From assembly GCA_934447715.1 (NCBI GenBank), contig CAKSER010000010.1:1-44402 (forward strand): 44,402 nt of DNA. Direction: 5' to 3'. The notes under the pieces were generated by a model. That model ran no database searches. It had not been told where the DNA came from and saw only the letters and a program-made list of their open reading frames with translations. Origin of the DNA: an uncultured Eubacteriales bacterium. GTDB taxonomy: Bacteria > Bacillota > Clostridia > Oscillospirales > CAG-272. Made by a program: the position numbers and the translations under genes. This document shows positions 1 to 8,660 of the stretch, piece after piece; within the stretch, counting starts at the first letter, position 1; each line of letters starts with the position of its first letter.

Positions 1-285
1 AAATCTCTGTGCGTATTATACCACGAAGCAAAAATGCTTGCTTGCAAGGGCATTTTTGCGAGGCCGTCAATAGCACATCCGCGCAGAGCGCGGACAGAGC
101 GCAGCGATAAGATTTTGCCGAAACGGCAAAATCTCTGTGCGTATTATACCACGAAGCAAAAATGCTTGCTTGCAAGGGCATTTTTGCGAGGCCGTCAATA
201 GCACAGCCGTGCGAAACGCGGACAAAGCGCAGCGATAAGATTTTGCCGAAACGGCAAAATCTCTGTGCGTATTATATCACAGGAA
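1..285. repeat. Tandem 128-bp hairpin-rich intergenic repeat, two full copies plus a partial third
   Basis: The same text recurs with a period of exactly 128 bases: the TATTATA core lies at 14-20, 142-148 and 270-276. Each unit carries three hairpins. In copy 1 these are 28-37 with 50-59, 79-84 with 88-93 (loop AGA), and 111-120 with 124-133 (loop AAA, 10 bp perfect). Copy 2 is nearly identical except in the middle hairpin. On the minus strand each junction reads TGGTATAATA or TGATATAATA, an extended -10 box. No protein is encoded. A related element lies at 29893-30035. It is not a CRISPR array, because the units are contiguous without variable spacers. Confidence 0.9.
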
Positions 286-299
286 AGGAAAAAAAACAA
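271..299 (-). promoter_or_regulatory. Predicted leftward sigma-A promoter
   Basis: On the minus strand TTGTTT (294-299) is followed after 17 bases by TATAAT (271-276), preceded by TGA, which gives an extended -10. Transcription would run left through the tandem repeats to a gene outside the window. The -10 lies in the last partial copy of the repeat. Confidence 0.55.
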
Positions 300-304
300 G
301 AGCT

Positions 305-712
305 TTGAGACTATTAAAAAGAGCGGAAGAGCCCTCCGGTTCGGCAAAAAGGCTGTTTCTTCTGCTTACAGGTGCCGTTTCCGGCTTTATTAACGGTTTT
401 TTGGGCACCGGAGGAGGCATTTTTCTGCTTTTTTCGGCAAAATTAGAAGAAAAAATGCTTCCGCCGGCACCAAACGAAAAGGATCGGTTCGCACAGACGG
501 TGTCTGTCACGCTGATACTCTCTGTCGTTTCGGCAATCATCTATTTTTCGGGCAGCGGCGCTGTCGATGCCTCCTCCGCCGTAATATATATTCTGCCTGC
601 ACTTGCCGGAGGAGCTGTCGGCGCAAAGCTGCTTGATATAATCAGTGTCAGGCTGTTAAACACGGTTTTCTCACTGCTTCTCATTACAGCAGGCGCAATT
701 ATGCTTTTTTAA
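305..712 (+). CDS. TauE/SafE-family permease, N-terminal half protein
   Basis: A 135-residue, strongly hydrophobic protein with about four membrane segments. The family fingerprint GFINGFLGTGGGI lies near residues 27-39. TauE/SafE proteins are usually about 250 residues with two homologous halves; this gene and the next each encode one half, a split arrangement I recall as common in Clostridia. The family moves sulfite, sulfoacetate or related organosulfur anions across the membrane; the substrate here is unknown. The start is TTG at 305, with a purine-rich AGGAAAGGA at 281-289. That spacing is long, so the start is the least certain part. No in-frame ATG occurs before the middle of the protein. 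It probably works as a heteromer with its neighbour. Confidence 0.8.
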   Translation: MRLLKRAEEPSGSAKRLFLLLTGAVSGFINGFLGTGGGIFLLFSAKLEEKMLPPAPNEKDRFAQTVSVTLILSVVSAIIYFSGSGAVDASSAVIYILPALAGGAVGAKLLDIISVRLLNTVFSLLLITAGAIMLF

Positions 713-717
713 AACAT

Positions 718-1080
718 ATGATAATTATTGACATTATAGCTTCGGCAGCGGTTGCAGTTCTTGCCGGGATGGGCGTCGGCGGAGGAGGGCTGCTTGTAAT
801 CTACCTCACGCTTTTAAAAGGTATGGATCAGCTTAAGGCACAGGGGATAAATCTGCTCTTTTTTATCGCGTCGGCGCTGTCCGCTGTGATCTTTAATTTT
901 AAAAAAAGAAAGCCGGAGCTGAACCGACTTGTAAAAATAGCTCTGCCCGGGATTGTCTTTGCAATACTCGGCTCGCTTCTTGCAAAAAGTGCAAATCCGC
1001 AGCTTATAAGAAAATGCTTCGGCGGACTTCTTGTAATCTCCGGCATTTCCGGCCTTTTAAAATGCATAGGCAAAAAATAA
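718..1080 (+). CDS. TauE/SafE-family permease, C-terminal half protein
   Basis: A 120-residue membrane protein with about four predicted membrane segments and the fingerprint GMGVGGGGLLVIYL near residues 17-30, the same glycine-rich first helix as in the upstream partner. This shows that the two genes are the two repeats of a TauE/SafE transporter encoded separately. It begins five bases after the stop of the first gene with no clear Shine-Dalgarno sequence of its own, so translational coupling is likely. The stop codon is part of the following terminator stem. Substrate unknown; sulfite or sulfonate export is only the family-level guess. Confidence 0.8.
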   Translation: MIIIDIIASAAVAVLAGMGVGGGGLLVIYLTLLKGMDQLKAQGINLLFFIASALSAVIFNFKKRKPELNRLVKIALPGIVFAILGSLLAKSANPQLIRKCFGGLLVISGISGLLKCIGKK

Positions 1081-1117
1081 CGGCTTGCTCTTCATCTTAA
1101 ACTGCAAGCCGTTTTTT
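1079..1117. terminator. Bidirectional terminator between the TauE pair and comM
   Basis: The stem AACGGCTTGC (1079-1088) pairs with GCAAGCCGTT (1104-1113), followed by a T run on the plus strand and by an ATTTTTT tract on the minus strand. It serves both convergent genes. Confidence 0.9.
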
Positions 1118-1121
1118 GTGT

Positions 1122-2660
1122 TCAGTTTGTCCAGTATTTTCTGTCAAGCGATCTGAATTGCACCGCCTCTGCGATATGCTCGGTTGCAATCGTTTCGCTT
1201 CCGGCAAGATCTGCAATTGTCCTTGCCACCTTTAAAATCCTGTCATAGCCTCTGCCGGAGATCTGCATCGACTCGAACGCTCCGCGAAGAAAATCGTTTG
1301 CATCCGGCTCAAGAGAACAGAACTTCCGGATCTGCTTTGCGGACATAGTCGCGTTTGAGTAAACCTCTTCTCCTGCGCGCTTAAAGCGGTTCAGTGCAAA
1401 CTGTCTTGCGGCACATACCCTTTTCCGAATTTCAGAGGAGGGTTCTGCCTGCTTGTTTGATGAAATTTCGTCGTAGGAAAGCGACGAAACCTCGACCTGA
1501 AGATCGATTCTGTCAAGAAGCGGACCGCTGATCTTTGAAAGGTAGTTCTTTATATCCCTCTGATTGCAGGTGCACTTTATTGTCGGATGCCCGAAATAGC
1601 CGCATCTGCACGGGTTCATTGCACATACAAGCATGAACTGCGAGGGGTATGTAACTCTGCCGGTCGTTCTTGTAATCATTATACTTCCGTTTTCAAGCGG
1701 CTGACGCAAAACCTCTGTTGCATCCTTGCTGAACTCGGGAAGCTCATCCAAGAACAGCACCCCGTTGTGCGCAAGAGAAATTTCTCCCGGCTTCGGAACA
1801 GCTCCGCCGCCTGCAAGCGATATTGCAGAGATTGTGTGATGCGGAGCGCGGAACGGTCTTTCGACCATGAGCGTTCCGGTCTTCAGCTCTCCTGCCGCGG
1901 AATATATTTTCGTCGTTTCTATCTGCTCTTTAAACTGCATTTCCGGAAGAATCGACGGAATTCTTTTTGCAAGCATGCTTTTTCCGGTGCCCGGAGGACC
2001 TATAAGCAAAATGTTATGGGCTCCGGCAGCAGCTATCTCAAGCGCTCTTTTGGCAAGCTGCTGGCCCTTTACATCCGCAAAATCAAACTTGTAATCGGTG
2101 CTTGAAACAAGCTTTTCCCGATCGAACACCGCTCTTTCAAGCGGCTTTTTATCTGTAAGATGATCGATCAGCTCTCTGACGCAGCCGACGCCGTATACAT
2201 TTATGCCGTCGACAACAGATGCCTCTCCGACATTTTCAAAAGGAACATATACAGTATCAAATCCGGCATCCTTTGCGACAAGACACATCGAAAGCGCACC
2301 CTTTACCGGCTTGATCCTTCCGGAAAGCGAAAGCTCGCCGATAAAGCAGGACTTTTTCACATCGGTATGCGGTCTAAGCTCGCCTGCAGCAAGCAGCACA
2401 CCCACAAGAATTGCAAGATCGTAGGAGGTTCCCTGCTTTTTGATATCCGCAGGAGCCATGTTGACCGTAATCTCCGCCTCCGGAAATTCAAATCCGCTGT
2501 TTTCAATCGCAGACCGGATTCTCTCCTTTGCTTCTCTTACCGGAAGATCCGGCAGACCGACAATATCGAATTTCTCCAGTCTGTTTACCACATTGCACTC
2601 GATTGTGACAATGTATCCTTCAACCCCGAAGGTGGCGGCGCAAAACACATTTGAAAGCAT
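1122..2660 (-). CDS. comM: YifB/ComM-family Mg-chelatase-like AAA+ ATPase
   Basis: The 512-residue length is typical of the family. The N-terminal Lon-protease-like domain covers about 1-180. The AAA+ chelatase domain has Walker A GPPGTGKS at 221-228, Walker B VLFLDE at 301-306 and the arginine-finger region SGPLLDRID near 378-386. A cysteine cluster (C351, C353, C363, C365) precedes it, as in most YifB proteins. In Vibrio and Haemophilus ComM is a hexameric helicase that drives branch migration of incoming single strands during natural transformation; many non-competent bacteria keep it, so competence cannot be inferred. The ATG at 2660 has AGGTGGGA at good distance. It ends in the shared terminator with the TauE genes. 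Confidence 0.93.
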   Translation of the reverse strand: MLSNVFCAATFGVEGYIVTIECNVVNRLEKFDIVGLPDLPVREAKERIRSAIENSGFEFPEAEITVNMAPADIKKQGTSYDLAILVGVLLAAGELRPHTDVKKSCFIGELSLSGRIKPVKGALSMCLVAKDAGFDTVYVPFENVGEASVVDGINVYGVGCVRELIDHLTDKKPLERAVFDREKLVSSTDYKFDFADVKGQQLAKRALEIAAAGAHNILLIGPPGTGKSMLAKRIPSILPEMQFKEQIETTKIYSAAGELKTGTLMVERPFRAPHHTISAISLAGGGAVPKPGEISLAHNGVLFLDELPEFSKDATEVLRQPLENGSIMITRTTGRVTYPSQFMLVCAMNPCRCGYFGHPTIKCTCNQRDIKNYLSKISGPLLDRIDLQVEVSSLSYDEISSNKQAEPSSEIRKRVCAARQFALNRFKRAGEEVYSNATMSAKQIRKFCSLEPDANDFLRGAFESMQISGRGYDRILKVARTIADLAGSETIATEHIAEAVQFRSLDRKYWTN

Positions 2661-2756
2661 ATTCTTTTCCCACCTGACAAAAAAATTACTTCATTTTTAT
2701 TCTGACTTTGACTGATTCCGACCGATTCCAATCGATTCTGACTTCTTAGGCTGAGG

Positions 2757-3743
2757 TCACTTTATTGTAAGAACGTTTATTGTGTTGAAAAGCTCGGAAT
2801 ATTTTACCTCAAGCGTATCTGCCGTGCTGTCAAGAAGCTCGGAAAATGCGACATCAGAGTAGCTCTTGCGCATTGATGCAAGATTCTTTTTTATATACTC
2901 CTCGTCCTTTTCGGTTTTCTGAATAATAAACCAGCCGTCGTCCGTCTTGATAATATCGCTGATTTCCCCGACCTTGAGCGCCTCTGCAGCCTCTTCAACC
3001 TTTTCGTCACTAAATCCTCCGCGTGCAAAGTAGCAGGAATAATCCTCTGCCTCGCCGAGCGAGCTGCTTTCGGAATACTCCTCGATCAGCTTTTTAAAAT
3101 CCTCGCCGTCGGCTGCCTTTTTGTACGCCTCATTTATCCTCGAAAGGGCGTATTCCTCGGTTTCGGTTCCGCTCTGATCAACAAAGATGTATCGAAAGCA
3201 CAGAAAATCGTCCTTTACCTTCTTTGTCATCTCCTCGTCTCCGATATAGAGCTTGCCGCCCTCCTCTGTCATCCTGCTGTAAAGTTCTGTTCTCAGACTT
3301 AAAAGAAGATACATCTCCTTTAAGGAATACTCGGTCAGATAATTCTTTTCAAGATCGCTCTTTACGGCATCGTCCGAGCCGACCGACGCCTTGTAGCTGT
3401 CAAAATAATCGCTGAACAGCTTGTCGGCATCCTCAAGCTCGACCCCGTTTTCCTTTGCAAGCACCTTGATCGAATAATACCGCCGAAGCACATCAATCGT
3501 GCCGTCAACGACATCCACCTGACCTAAAGCATTGTCAACATAGTAATTCAGATCCCCGTCGCACAGGTCGTCGCGAACGCTTAAAAATATATATCTGAAA
3601 ATATCATAGCAGATATCGTATTCCCCGACAGAAAGGACTGTTCTGCCGTCGTCCGGCTGTATGCCCTTCGAGCAGCCGGAAAAGGAGAAAACTAAAACCG
3701 ACACCGTCAAAAGCAGTATAAAAAGCTTAGTTCTTGTCTTCAT
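2757..3743 (-). CDS. PrsA-like peptidyl-prolyl isomerase lipoprotein
   Basis: A 328-residue protein with a lipoprotein signal peptide: positive N-terminus, hydrophobic 8-21, lipobox FSGC with the acylated cysteine at 24. Residues about 181-276 read as a parvulin (PpiC) domain: FRYIFV, a helix with GEDFKKLIEEYS, then GGFSDEKVEEAAEALKVGEIS and the closing GWFII strand. The flanking helices resemble the SurA/PrsA chaperone cradle. PrsA folds secreted proteins outside the membrane. The start overlaps the end of the DUF4340 gene by 17 bases, so it is the last gene of the ABC operon and probably assists that complex or its cargo. The catalytic residues are not obvious, so it may be mainly a chaperone. 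Confidence 0.82.
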   Translation of the reverse strand: MKTRTKLFILLLTVSVLVFSFSGCSKGIQPDDGRTVLSVGEYDICYDIFRYIFLSVRDDLCDGDLNYYVDNALGQVDVVDGTIDVLRRYYSIKVLAKENGVELEDADKLFSDYFDSYKASVGSDDAVKSDLEKNYLTEYSLKEMYLLLSLRTELYSRMTEEGGKLYIGDEEMTKKVKDDFLCFRYIFVDQSGTETEEYALSRINEAYKKAADGEDFKKLIEEYSESSSLGEAEDYSCYFARGGFSDEKVEEAAEALKVGEISDIIKTDDGWFIIQKTEKDEEYIKKNLASMRKSYSDVAFSELLDSTADTLEVKYSELFNTINVLTIK

Positions 3744-5229
3744 AGTCCACCTGCTCGCCGTTTACAACCCTTTCAGCATCGTTCAAAATTTTCTGCAGCT
3801 CATCCCTTAACATATAGAACTCGCCCTTGCCGTTTATCGTGTAGAAGCAGCGGCGCGTCGAATATGCATAGTATTTGTATTCCTTCTCGGTTCCGTCTCT
3901 GAAGCTGATAAAGATCGTAGCCATCAGCTTGCTTTCGTCGGTCGAGTCGCTGTCGGTATAGCCGCGTCTGACCTGAAGAAGCAGCGATGCATAGAATCTT
4001 CTGAAATTCGCAAGCTCGTCCTTGTCAAACACCTTGCCGTTTTCGCCGATTCTGACCTTCAGATCGGTATTTTCGTCCTCAAGGAAGAACGAAACATTAA
4101 TCTGCTCGCTCTTTATTGTAAGCTCGGATACCTTGTTGATATCTACAAGATAAACCGTGTCGTCGACCCAATCAATAAGATCCCAGTCGAGCAGTGCAAT
4201 CTCGCTCTTGTTGATCTTTACAACCATGTTGTAAAGCGAGGTATATGCATTCATGTCTCCGTTGTCGTCCGGCTTTGAGAACAGAATCATTATTTTAATG
4301 CTGTTTACCGAGTAATCGATCTCATATTCCGGATTTGCAACATCAATGCCGTATTTTTCCTTCAGAATGTCAAAGTTGAACTCTTCTCCGACAGCCTCTG
4401 CCTCAAGCACCTTGTCTCCGGCAAGCGATCCGATGACTGTCATCGCGTCGGCATATTTCGTTGTGTTGACCGGATAGTCGTTCGGAAACAGCATCTTGAA
4501 GTTCACGCTGAGGCTGTTCTGCGCATCGTCTATCTTGTCGATCCACAAAAATCTCTCGCATACACCTTCGGAATTCTTCTTCATCACCGTAAAGTCGTCG
4601 ATCAGCGCATACGGATTTGTCGAAATCGGGTATCCGAGGGTCGGCGAAAGCAGATTGTAAACGCTGCAGAGCACGGTTTTCTGATATGTCGTATCCATAA
4701 TATAAACCGCGTTCCTGCCGTCCACGCGCGTATAATATCCACCGCCTGAAAGAAGGGCCTTTCCGATGTAAACCTTGTACTCGGTTCCGTCGAGCTTTTT
4801 TATTATATAATAGCTCGGGCTGTCCTTTTCCGAAAGTCCGAATTCCGACAGGTCCTTGCAGTCGGTTTCAACTCTGTCCATCGTAAGAGGATATCCGACC
4901 GCCGTAATAATGCCGGACAGCGTTTCGTTGCTGTAGGGCACTCCCTCCAGCCCCTTAAAGTAGAAATTCTCGGCGCCGGTGCGGTAGATTTCAAAATCGC
5001 CGTACTCATTGTGCACCTTAATGCTGTCGATCTCCGCCTTTTCTATATGCTCGAACATCATAATTCTGTTCGAGGTTCCGATAAGCTCACCGTCAAGCAG
5101 CTCCGGCGGCTCTGCCTCATCGGTCCCACCGGATCTGACCAGCGGAGAGATGACGGCAAACCATACAATTGCAAGAACGGCAATAACCGAAAGGCAGATT
5201 ATTATAATTGTTCTCTGTTTTTTTACCAT
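3727..5229 (-). CDS. DUF4340 domain membrane-anchored protein
   Basis: A 500-residue protein with one N-terminal membrane helix (about 6-29) and a large extracytoplasmic part. The pattern of short beta-rich repeats, such as YKVYIGKALLSGGGYYTRVDG and later a TEKEYKYYAYSTRRCFYTINGK stretch, fits the DUF4340 family that accompanies GldG-type ABC systems. Its biochemical role is unknown. It lies five bases after the GldG gene and overlaps the PPIase lipoprotein gene, so it is firmly within the operon. ATG at 5229 with AGGAGA upstream at slightly long spacing. Confidence 0.8.
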   Translation of the reverse strand: MVKKQRTIIIICLSVIAVLAIVWFAVISPLVRSGGTDEAEPPELLDGELIGTSNRIMMFEHIEKAEIDSIKVHNEYGDFEIYRTGAENFYFKGLEGVPYSNETLSGIITAVGYPLTMDRVETDCKDLSEFGLSEKDSPSYYIIKKLDGTEYKVYIGKALLSGGGYYTRVDGRNAVYIMDTTYQKTVLCSVYNLLSPTLGYPISTNPYALIDDFTVMKKNSEGVCERFLWIDKIDDAQNSLSVNFKMLFPNDYPVNTTKYADAMTVIGSLAGDKVLEAEAVGEEFNFDILKEKYGIDVANPEYEIDYSVNSIKIMILFSKPDDNGDMNAYTSLYNMVVKINKSEIALLDWDLIDWVDDTVYLVDINKVSELTIKSEQINVSFFLEDENTDLKVRIGENGKVFDKDELANFRRFYASLLLQVRRGYTDSDSTDESKLMATIFISFRDGTEKEYKYYAYSTRRCFYTINGKGEFYMLRDELQKILNDAERVVNGEQVDYEDKN

Positions 5230-5234
5230 ACCGT

Positions 5235-6719
5235 TTATTTTCTCCTGCGCCTAATAAACACAACCAGTCCGCAGGCAAGAACGGCTGTAGGAATTACCGC
5301 AGTCAGGACGATGGTCCAGCCCTTTGCCTGAGATGTCGTTATATCAAGCATTGTGTCGTCAAACACCTTGAAATCAATGTCAACCGGAACCGTCTTCTTT
5401 CCGAAGTTCTTCATAATGTTGAAAATCAGATCCCTGTTTCCGTAGCTTGACGAGCCGACATACTTGTCATCCGCAAACGATGACGTTCCTGCGGCAAGAA
5501 CATAGTTGTAGCAGTCGACATTGTTTATATATTTCAGCTCATATGAAATTGTCATCAGGTCATATACGCCGTACTCGCCGTTTTCCTCACTTTCTCCGAA
5601 CGGAACGGCATATGCGCTGCCGAAAGTCTGTAAGATCGAGGATGCATATCTGTCCTTGTAGCCCTCCGATCCGAAAAGAAGCTTGATCGGTCTTGCGTCC
5701 TTTACGATCATTTTAGGCGTGGTCTCAAGCTTGCGGAGCGCCTCGGTAAGCGAAGCTCCGCTTCCCGACGTTACATAATCCGCCACAAGCTCTGTTCCGT
5801 CGACCGAAAGAGAGTTGTCATAATCCCTGATCTTGCTGTTCTCAAAAACAATTCCCCACTCGTAAAGAAGGGCATCCAGCTCCGGAAGCGATCTTTCCTT
5901 TGCATCAAGGAAGACCATGAGGTTTCCTCTGTCGTCAAGAACCTTGTCGATTTTGGCAATCTCGTTTACCGTGTCGTCAGCACCCATAAAATCATACTTC
6001 GGGTTGTTGATGACAACGCACATCGTTCCCTCTTCCATGTCCTCCTTGGAAAGGTCAATCGTCCTGACATCAAAGCCTGCTTCCTTGAAAAGCTCGAACA
6101 TCGTCGAATTCTGAACCGATTCTCCGTGACCGGTCGTAAAATATGCGATCGGGTTGTCGCCTGTTATCGAAAGGAAGCTCGACAGGAATTTGTACTCTCC
6201 GTCAAAGGCATAAAGGCTTCCGGTCGACTGCGAGGTATAAAAGAACCAGTCCATCGTGCACGCCTTTGAGGTGGAGCCGTCGGTTATAATTACATATTTT
6301 GAGTTTATCTCGGTGACCGAGGTTGAAAGGAATTTTTCAAAATAGCTCGGATGCTTTTCATACGGAACATATTCGGTCTCTATAAACTCAAATTCCGAAG
6401 CAAACTGCTCTGCCATATTCCTTACAAGCCTGTACTGGAAGGTCTGATCCAGCTGATCCGGATCCATGCAGAAAATTATCTTGATTTTAAGATTCGGATC
6501 ATCTGCAAATTCGGCGAGCTGATTTTTTGTAGCATCAGATATCGTAAACAGAAATTCGTCGGTCATGTCGGCATACCACATGTATTTTCCGGCAAGCGCG
6601 GTAAAGATCGCATTGATCACGATGACAAGAGCAACGACAACCACGGTCAGCGTAACCGCAAGCGCACCGAATTTCAGCTTTCTTTTCTTTTCGATTCGTT
6701 CGTTTGTATAATTGTTCAC
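5235..6719 (-). CDS. GldG-family ABC transporter auxiliary protein
   Basis: A 494-residue protein with an N-terminal membrane helix (about 18-44), a large external domain and a C-terminal helix (about 468-488) ending in RRRRK. The layout and the segment ITGDNPIAYFTTGHGES match the GldG/intraflagellar-transport-like family (ABC-type auxiliary component). In Bacteroidetes GldA-GldF-GldG are linked to gliding, but in Firmicutes the same trio is common in non-gliding cells and its cargo is unknown. The start is GTG at 6719 with a strong GGAGGTGA. The gene follows the permease by 17 bases. Confident on family, not on function. Confidence 0.85.
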   Translation of the reverse strand: MNNYTNERIEKKRKLKFGALAVTLTVVVVALVIVINAIFTALAGKYMWYADMTDEFLFTISDATKNQLAEFADDPNLKIKIIFCMDPDQLDQTFQYRLVRNMAEQFASEFEFIETEYVPYEKHPSYFEKFLSTSVTEINSKYVIITDGSTSKACTMDWFFYTSQSTGSLYAFDGEYKFLSSFLSITGDNPIAYFTTGHGESVQNSTMFELFKEAGFDVRTIDLSKEDMEEGTMCVVINNPKYDFMGADDTVNEIAKIDKVLDDRGNLMVFLDAKERSLPELDALLYEWGIVFENSKIRDYDNSLSVDGTELVADYVTSGSGASLTEALRKLETTPKMIVKDARPIKLLFGSEGYKDRYASSILQTFGSAYAVPFGESEENGEYGVYDLMTISYELKYINNVDCYNYVLAAGTSSFADDKYVGSSSYGNRDLIFNIMKNFGKKTVPVDIDFKVFDDTMLDITTSQAKGWTIVLTAVIPTAVLACGLVVFIRRRRK

Positions 6720-6736
6720 CCTAAATCACCTCCGGA

Positions 6737-7444
6737 TCATGCCCAACGCCGCGATTCATATACGCGCACCGTAAGGAAAATAAACACAAAGCAGATCGAG
6801 AAGTAGTAAAGCGCCGCCCCGAAGTCGAAAATGCCGTAGGTAAAGTTCGAAAATCTGCTGTATATCGATATAAAGTTCAGTATGCTTCTCAGCCACGCAA
6901 ACGGAATCGAGCTGTTGAGATATGCGATCATGAGAAGAATCAGAAGCGCTGCAATTGTGCCGACAGCCGCGACTATCTGGTTTTCGGTAAGCGATGAAAT
7001 AAAAATTCCGATCGCGGTAAATGCGGCGCCGATCAGTAAAATCGCAATCATGTATCCGACAAGCACGGCACCGTTCGGATTGCCGTATTCAAACAGGGCA
7101 ATAAAGCTTACACAGCTTAAAAGAAGTGTCGCCGCAACCATGAGGAATGCGGCAAGGAATTTGCCCATGACAACCCCGAAAAGGCTTACCGGGGATGTGA
7201 GAAGCAGCTGCTCGGTCTTTGTTTTTCTCTCCTCGCTGAAGCTGCGCATCGTCAGAAGCGGAACAAGCACGGTAAATGCGATAAGAAGCACCGAAAAATG
7301 TGCGCTTAAGCTGATTTTCTCGGCAGAGTTAAGAGTGTACATTGAAAAGCTGAAGCCGTTGATCGCAAGAAAAACAGCGATATAGATATATCCGATGGGA
7401 GTCTGAAAATAGCTTTTAAGCTCCCTTTTAAAAATTGAAAACAC
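6737..7444 (-). CDS. ABC-2 type permease, GldF-like
   Basis: A 235-residue protein with six predicted membrane segments and the N-terminal amphipathic start FKRELKSYFQTPIGYIY seen in ABC-2 permeases of the GldF/CcmB-like group. The motif MRSFSEERKTKTEQLLLTSP between helices 2 and 3 is the coupling region that meets the ATPase. The start is GTG at 7444 with an excellent AGGAGGT. It lies 12 bases after the ATPase gene, so the two form one exporter. Substrate unknown. Confidence 0.9.
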   Translation of the reverse strand: MFSIFKRELKSYFQTPIGYIYIAVFLAINGFSFSMYTLNSAEKISLSAHFSVLLIAFTVLVPLLTMRSFSEERKTKTEQLLLTSPVSLFGVVMGKFLAAFLMVAATLLLSCVSFIALFEYGNPNGAVLVGYMIAILLIGAAFTAIGIFISSLTENQIVAAVGTIAALLILLMIAYLNSSIPFAWLRSILNFISIYSRFSNFTYGIFDFGAALYYFSICFVFIFLTVRVYESRRWA

Positions 7445-7456
7445 TTTTTTACCTCC

Positions 7457-8419
7457 TCAGCGTGCTTTTTTCGATGACTTCTTCGAGCCCTGATTTCCGG
7501 TAAGGGCAAGGAATACGTCCTCAAGGCTGACACCGGCGGTCTCCATTCCGATAATAGCCCAGCCCTTTTTTGCAAGAAGGTTGAATATCTGCTTGCGGAC
7601 ATCGATTCCGCTTTCGCTTTCGACAACAAAGCTTGTACTGTCAAGATCGCTCTGTCCGATTGCCTCGCAGCTTAAAACGCCGTTTATTGCCCTGATTTCC
7701 GAAAGGATTTCCTTTTGAGGACCGCAGACCTTGATATTCAGCTTTCTGTTGCCCTCTGCCGCGTCCGCAATCTCCTCGGTCTTTCTGTCCGCCACAACCT
7801 GTCCCTTGCTGATAATAATCGTTCTGTCGCAGACCGCCTGAACCTCAGAAAGAACATGCGTGCTCAAAATCACGGTGTGGTTAAGGCCAAGAGTTCTTAT
7901 AAGGTTTCTCATCTCGACAACCTGCCGCGGATCAAGACCCGAGGTCGGCTCGTCAAAGATCATGATTTTCGGGTCGCCGACAAGTGCCTGCGCAATTCCG
8001 ACCCTCTGCTTGTAGCCCTTTGAAAGATGCGCAATTATCCTGTCCGAAACGTCCGAAATCTTTGTAACCTCGCATATTTCGGCAATATGCTTCTTGCGGT
8101 TGAATTCGCAGCCCTTAAGATCGTAGACGAAGTTAAGATAGTCCTTTACGGTCATCTCGGGATAAAGCGGCGGCGTTTCCGGGAGATATCCGATCTGTTT
8201 TTTTGCCTCTGTGGGATACTGAAGTATATCAAGTCCGTTTATTTCAACATAACCGGAGGTATACGAAAGATATCCGGTAAGAATGTTCATTGTTGTGGAT
8301 TTTCCTGCGCCGTTCGGTCCGAGCAGACCCACTATTTCTCCTGTCCCTATCTCAAAGCTTACGTTCTGCAATGCATACTTGCTGCCGTATCTCTTTGACA
8401 GGCCTCTTGCGATTATCAT
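7457..8419 (-). CDS. ABC transporter ATP-binding protein, GldA-like
   Basis: From the chosen start the protein has 320 residues, with Walker A GPNGAGKS at 34-41, signature LSKGYKQRV at 132-140 and Walker B IMIFDEPT at 152-159. The C-terminal extension after 215 is usual in DrrA/NatA/GldA ATPases. The open frame could start at 8458, but the ATG at 8419 has GGAGGA seven bases upstream and begins MIIARGLSKRYG, the normal first strand, so I use it. It is the first gene of the five-gene operon ATPase, permease, GldG, DUF4340, PPIase and would power the complex. Confidence 0.93.
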   Translation of the reverse strand: MIIARGLSKRYGSKYALQNVSFEIGTGEIVGLLGPNGAGKSTTMNILTGYLSYTSGYVEINGLDILQYPTEAKKQIGYLPETPPLYPEMTVKDYLNFVYDLKGCEFNRKKHIAEICEVTKISDVSDRIIAHLSKGYKQRVGIAQALVGDPKIMIFDEPTSGLDPRQVVEMRNLIRTLGLNHTVILSTHVLSEVQAVCDRTIIISKGQVVADRKTEEIADAAEGNRKLNIKVCGPQKEILSEIRAINGVLSCEAIGQSDLDSTSFVVESESGIDVRKQIFNLLAKKGWAIIGMETAGVSLEDVFLALTGNQGSKKSSKKAR

Positions 8420-8466
8420 TGAGCTTTCCTCCGTGAAAATAATTCTCCGTGAATACAATTATTCAA

Positions 8467-8495
8467 ATTATATGATACCACTTATTTGTAAATAA
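8467..8495 (-). promoter_or_regulatory. Possible promoter of the ABC/GldG operon
   Basis: The minus strand has a perfect TATAAT (8467-8472), about 48 bases before the ATPase start. The -35 at 17-base spacing, TTATTT (8490-8495), is weak. Confidence 0.45.
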
Positions 8496-8554
8496 ATCTT
8501 GAATTACGGTATTTTTTTACATTTTTGCAGGTCATAAAACCCGGCTTTATATGC

Positions 8555-8589
8555 AAATCAGCACCGAACGATCGGTTCGGTGCTGATTT
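8555..8589. terminator. Strong hairpin downstream of the cysteine-rich protein gene
   Basis: Fifteen perfect base pairs: 8555-8569 with 8575-8589, loop GATCG. It lies 72 bases after the stop of the gene at 8661-9383. The T run is better on the plus strand than on the minus strand, so it may be a bidirectional or processed 3' end rather than a textbook minus-strand terminator. Confidence 0.6.
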
Positions 8590-8660
8590 CTTGCGTTTTT
8601 TATTATATTCGGACAGCCTAAGCCTGTATTAAGACAGCAGCCGGGCAAGGCAGAAACACC

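Noticed and set aside
1..285. CRISPR array
   Set aside because: The 128-base units are contiguous and nearly identical throughout; there are no short repeats with unique spacers and no cas genes.
2661..2756. Operon link between the PPIase lipoprotein and comM
   Set aside because: The 95-base gap has no terminator but also no positive evidence of coupling; function gives no link, so it is left open and not claimed.
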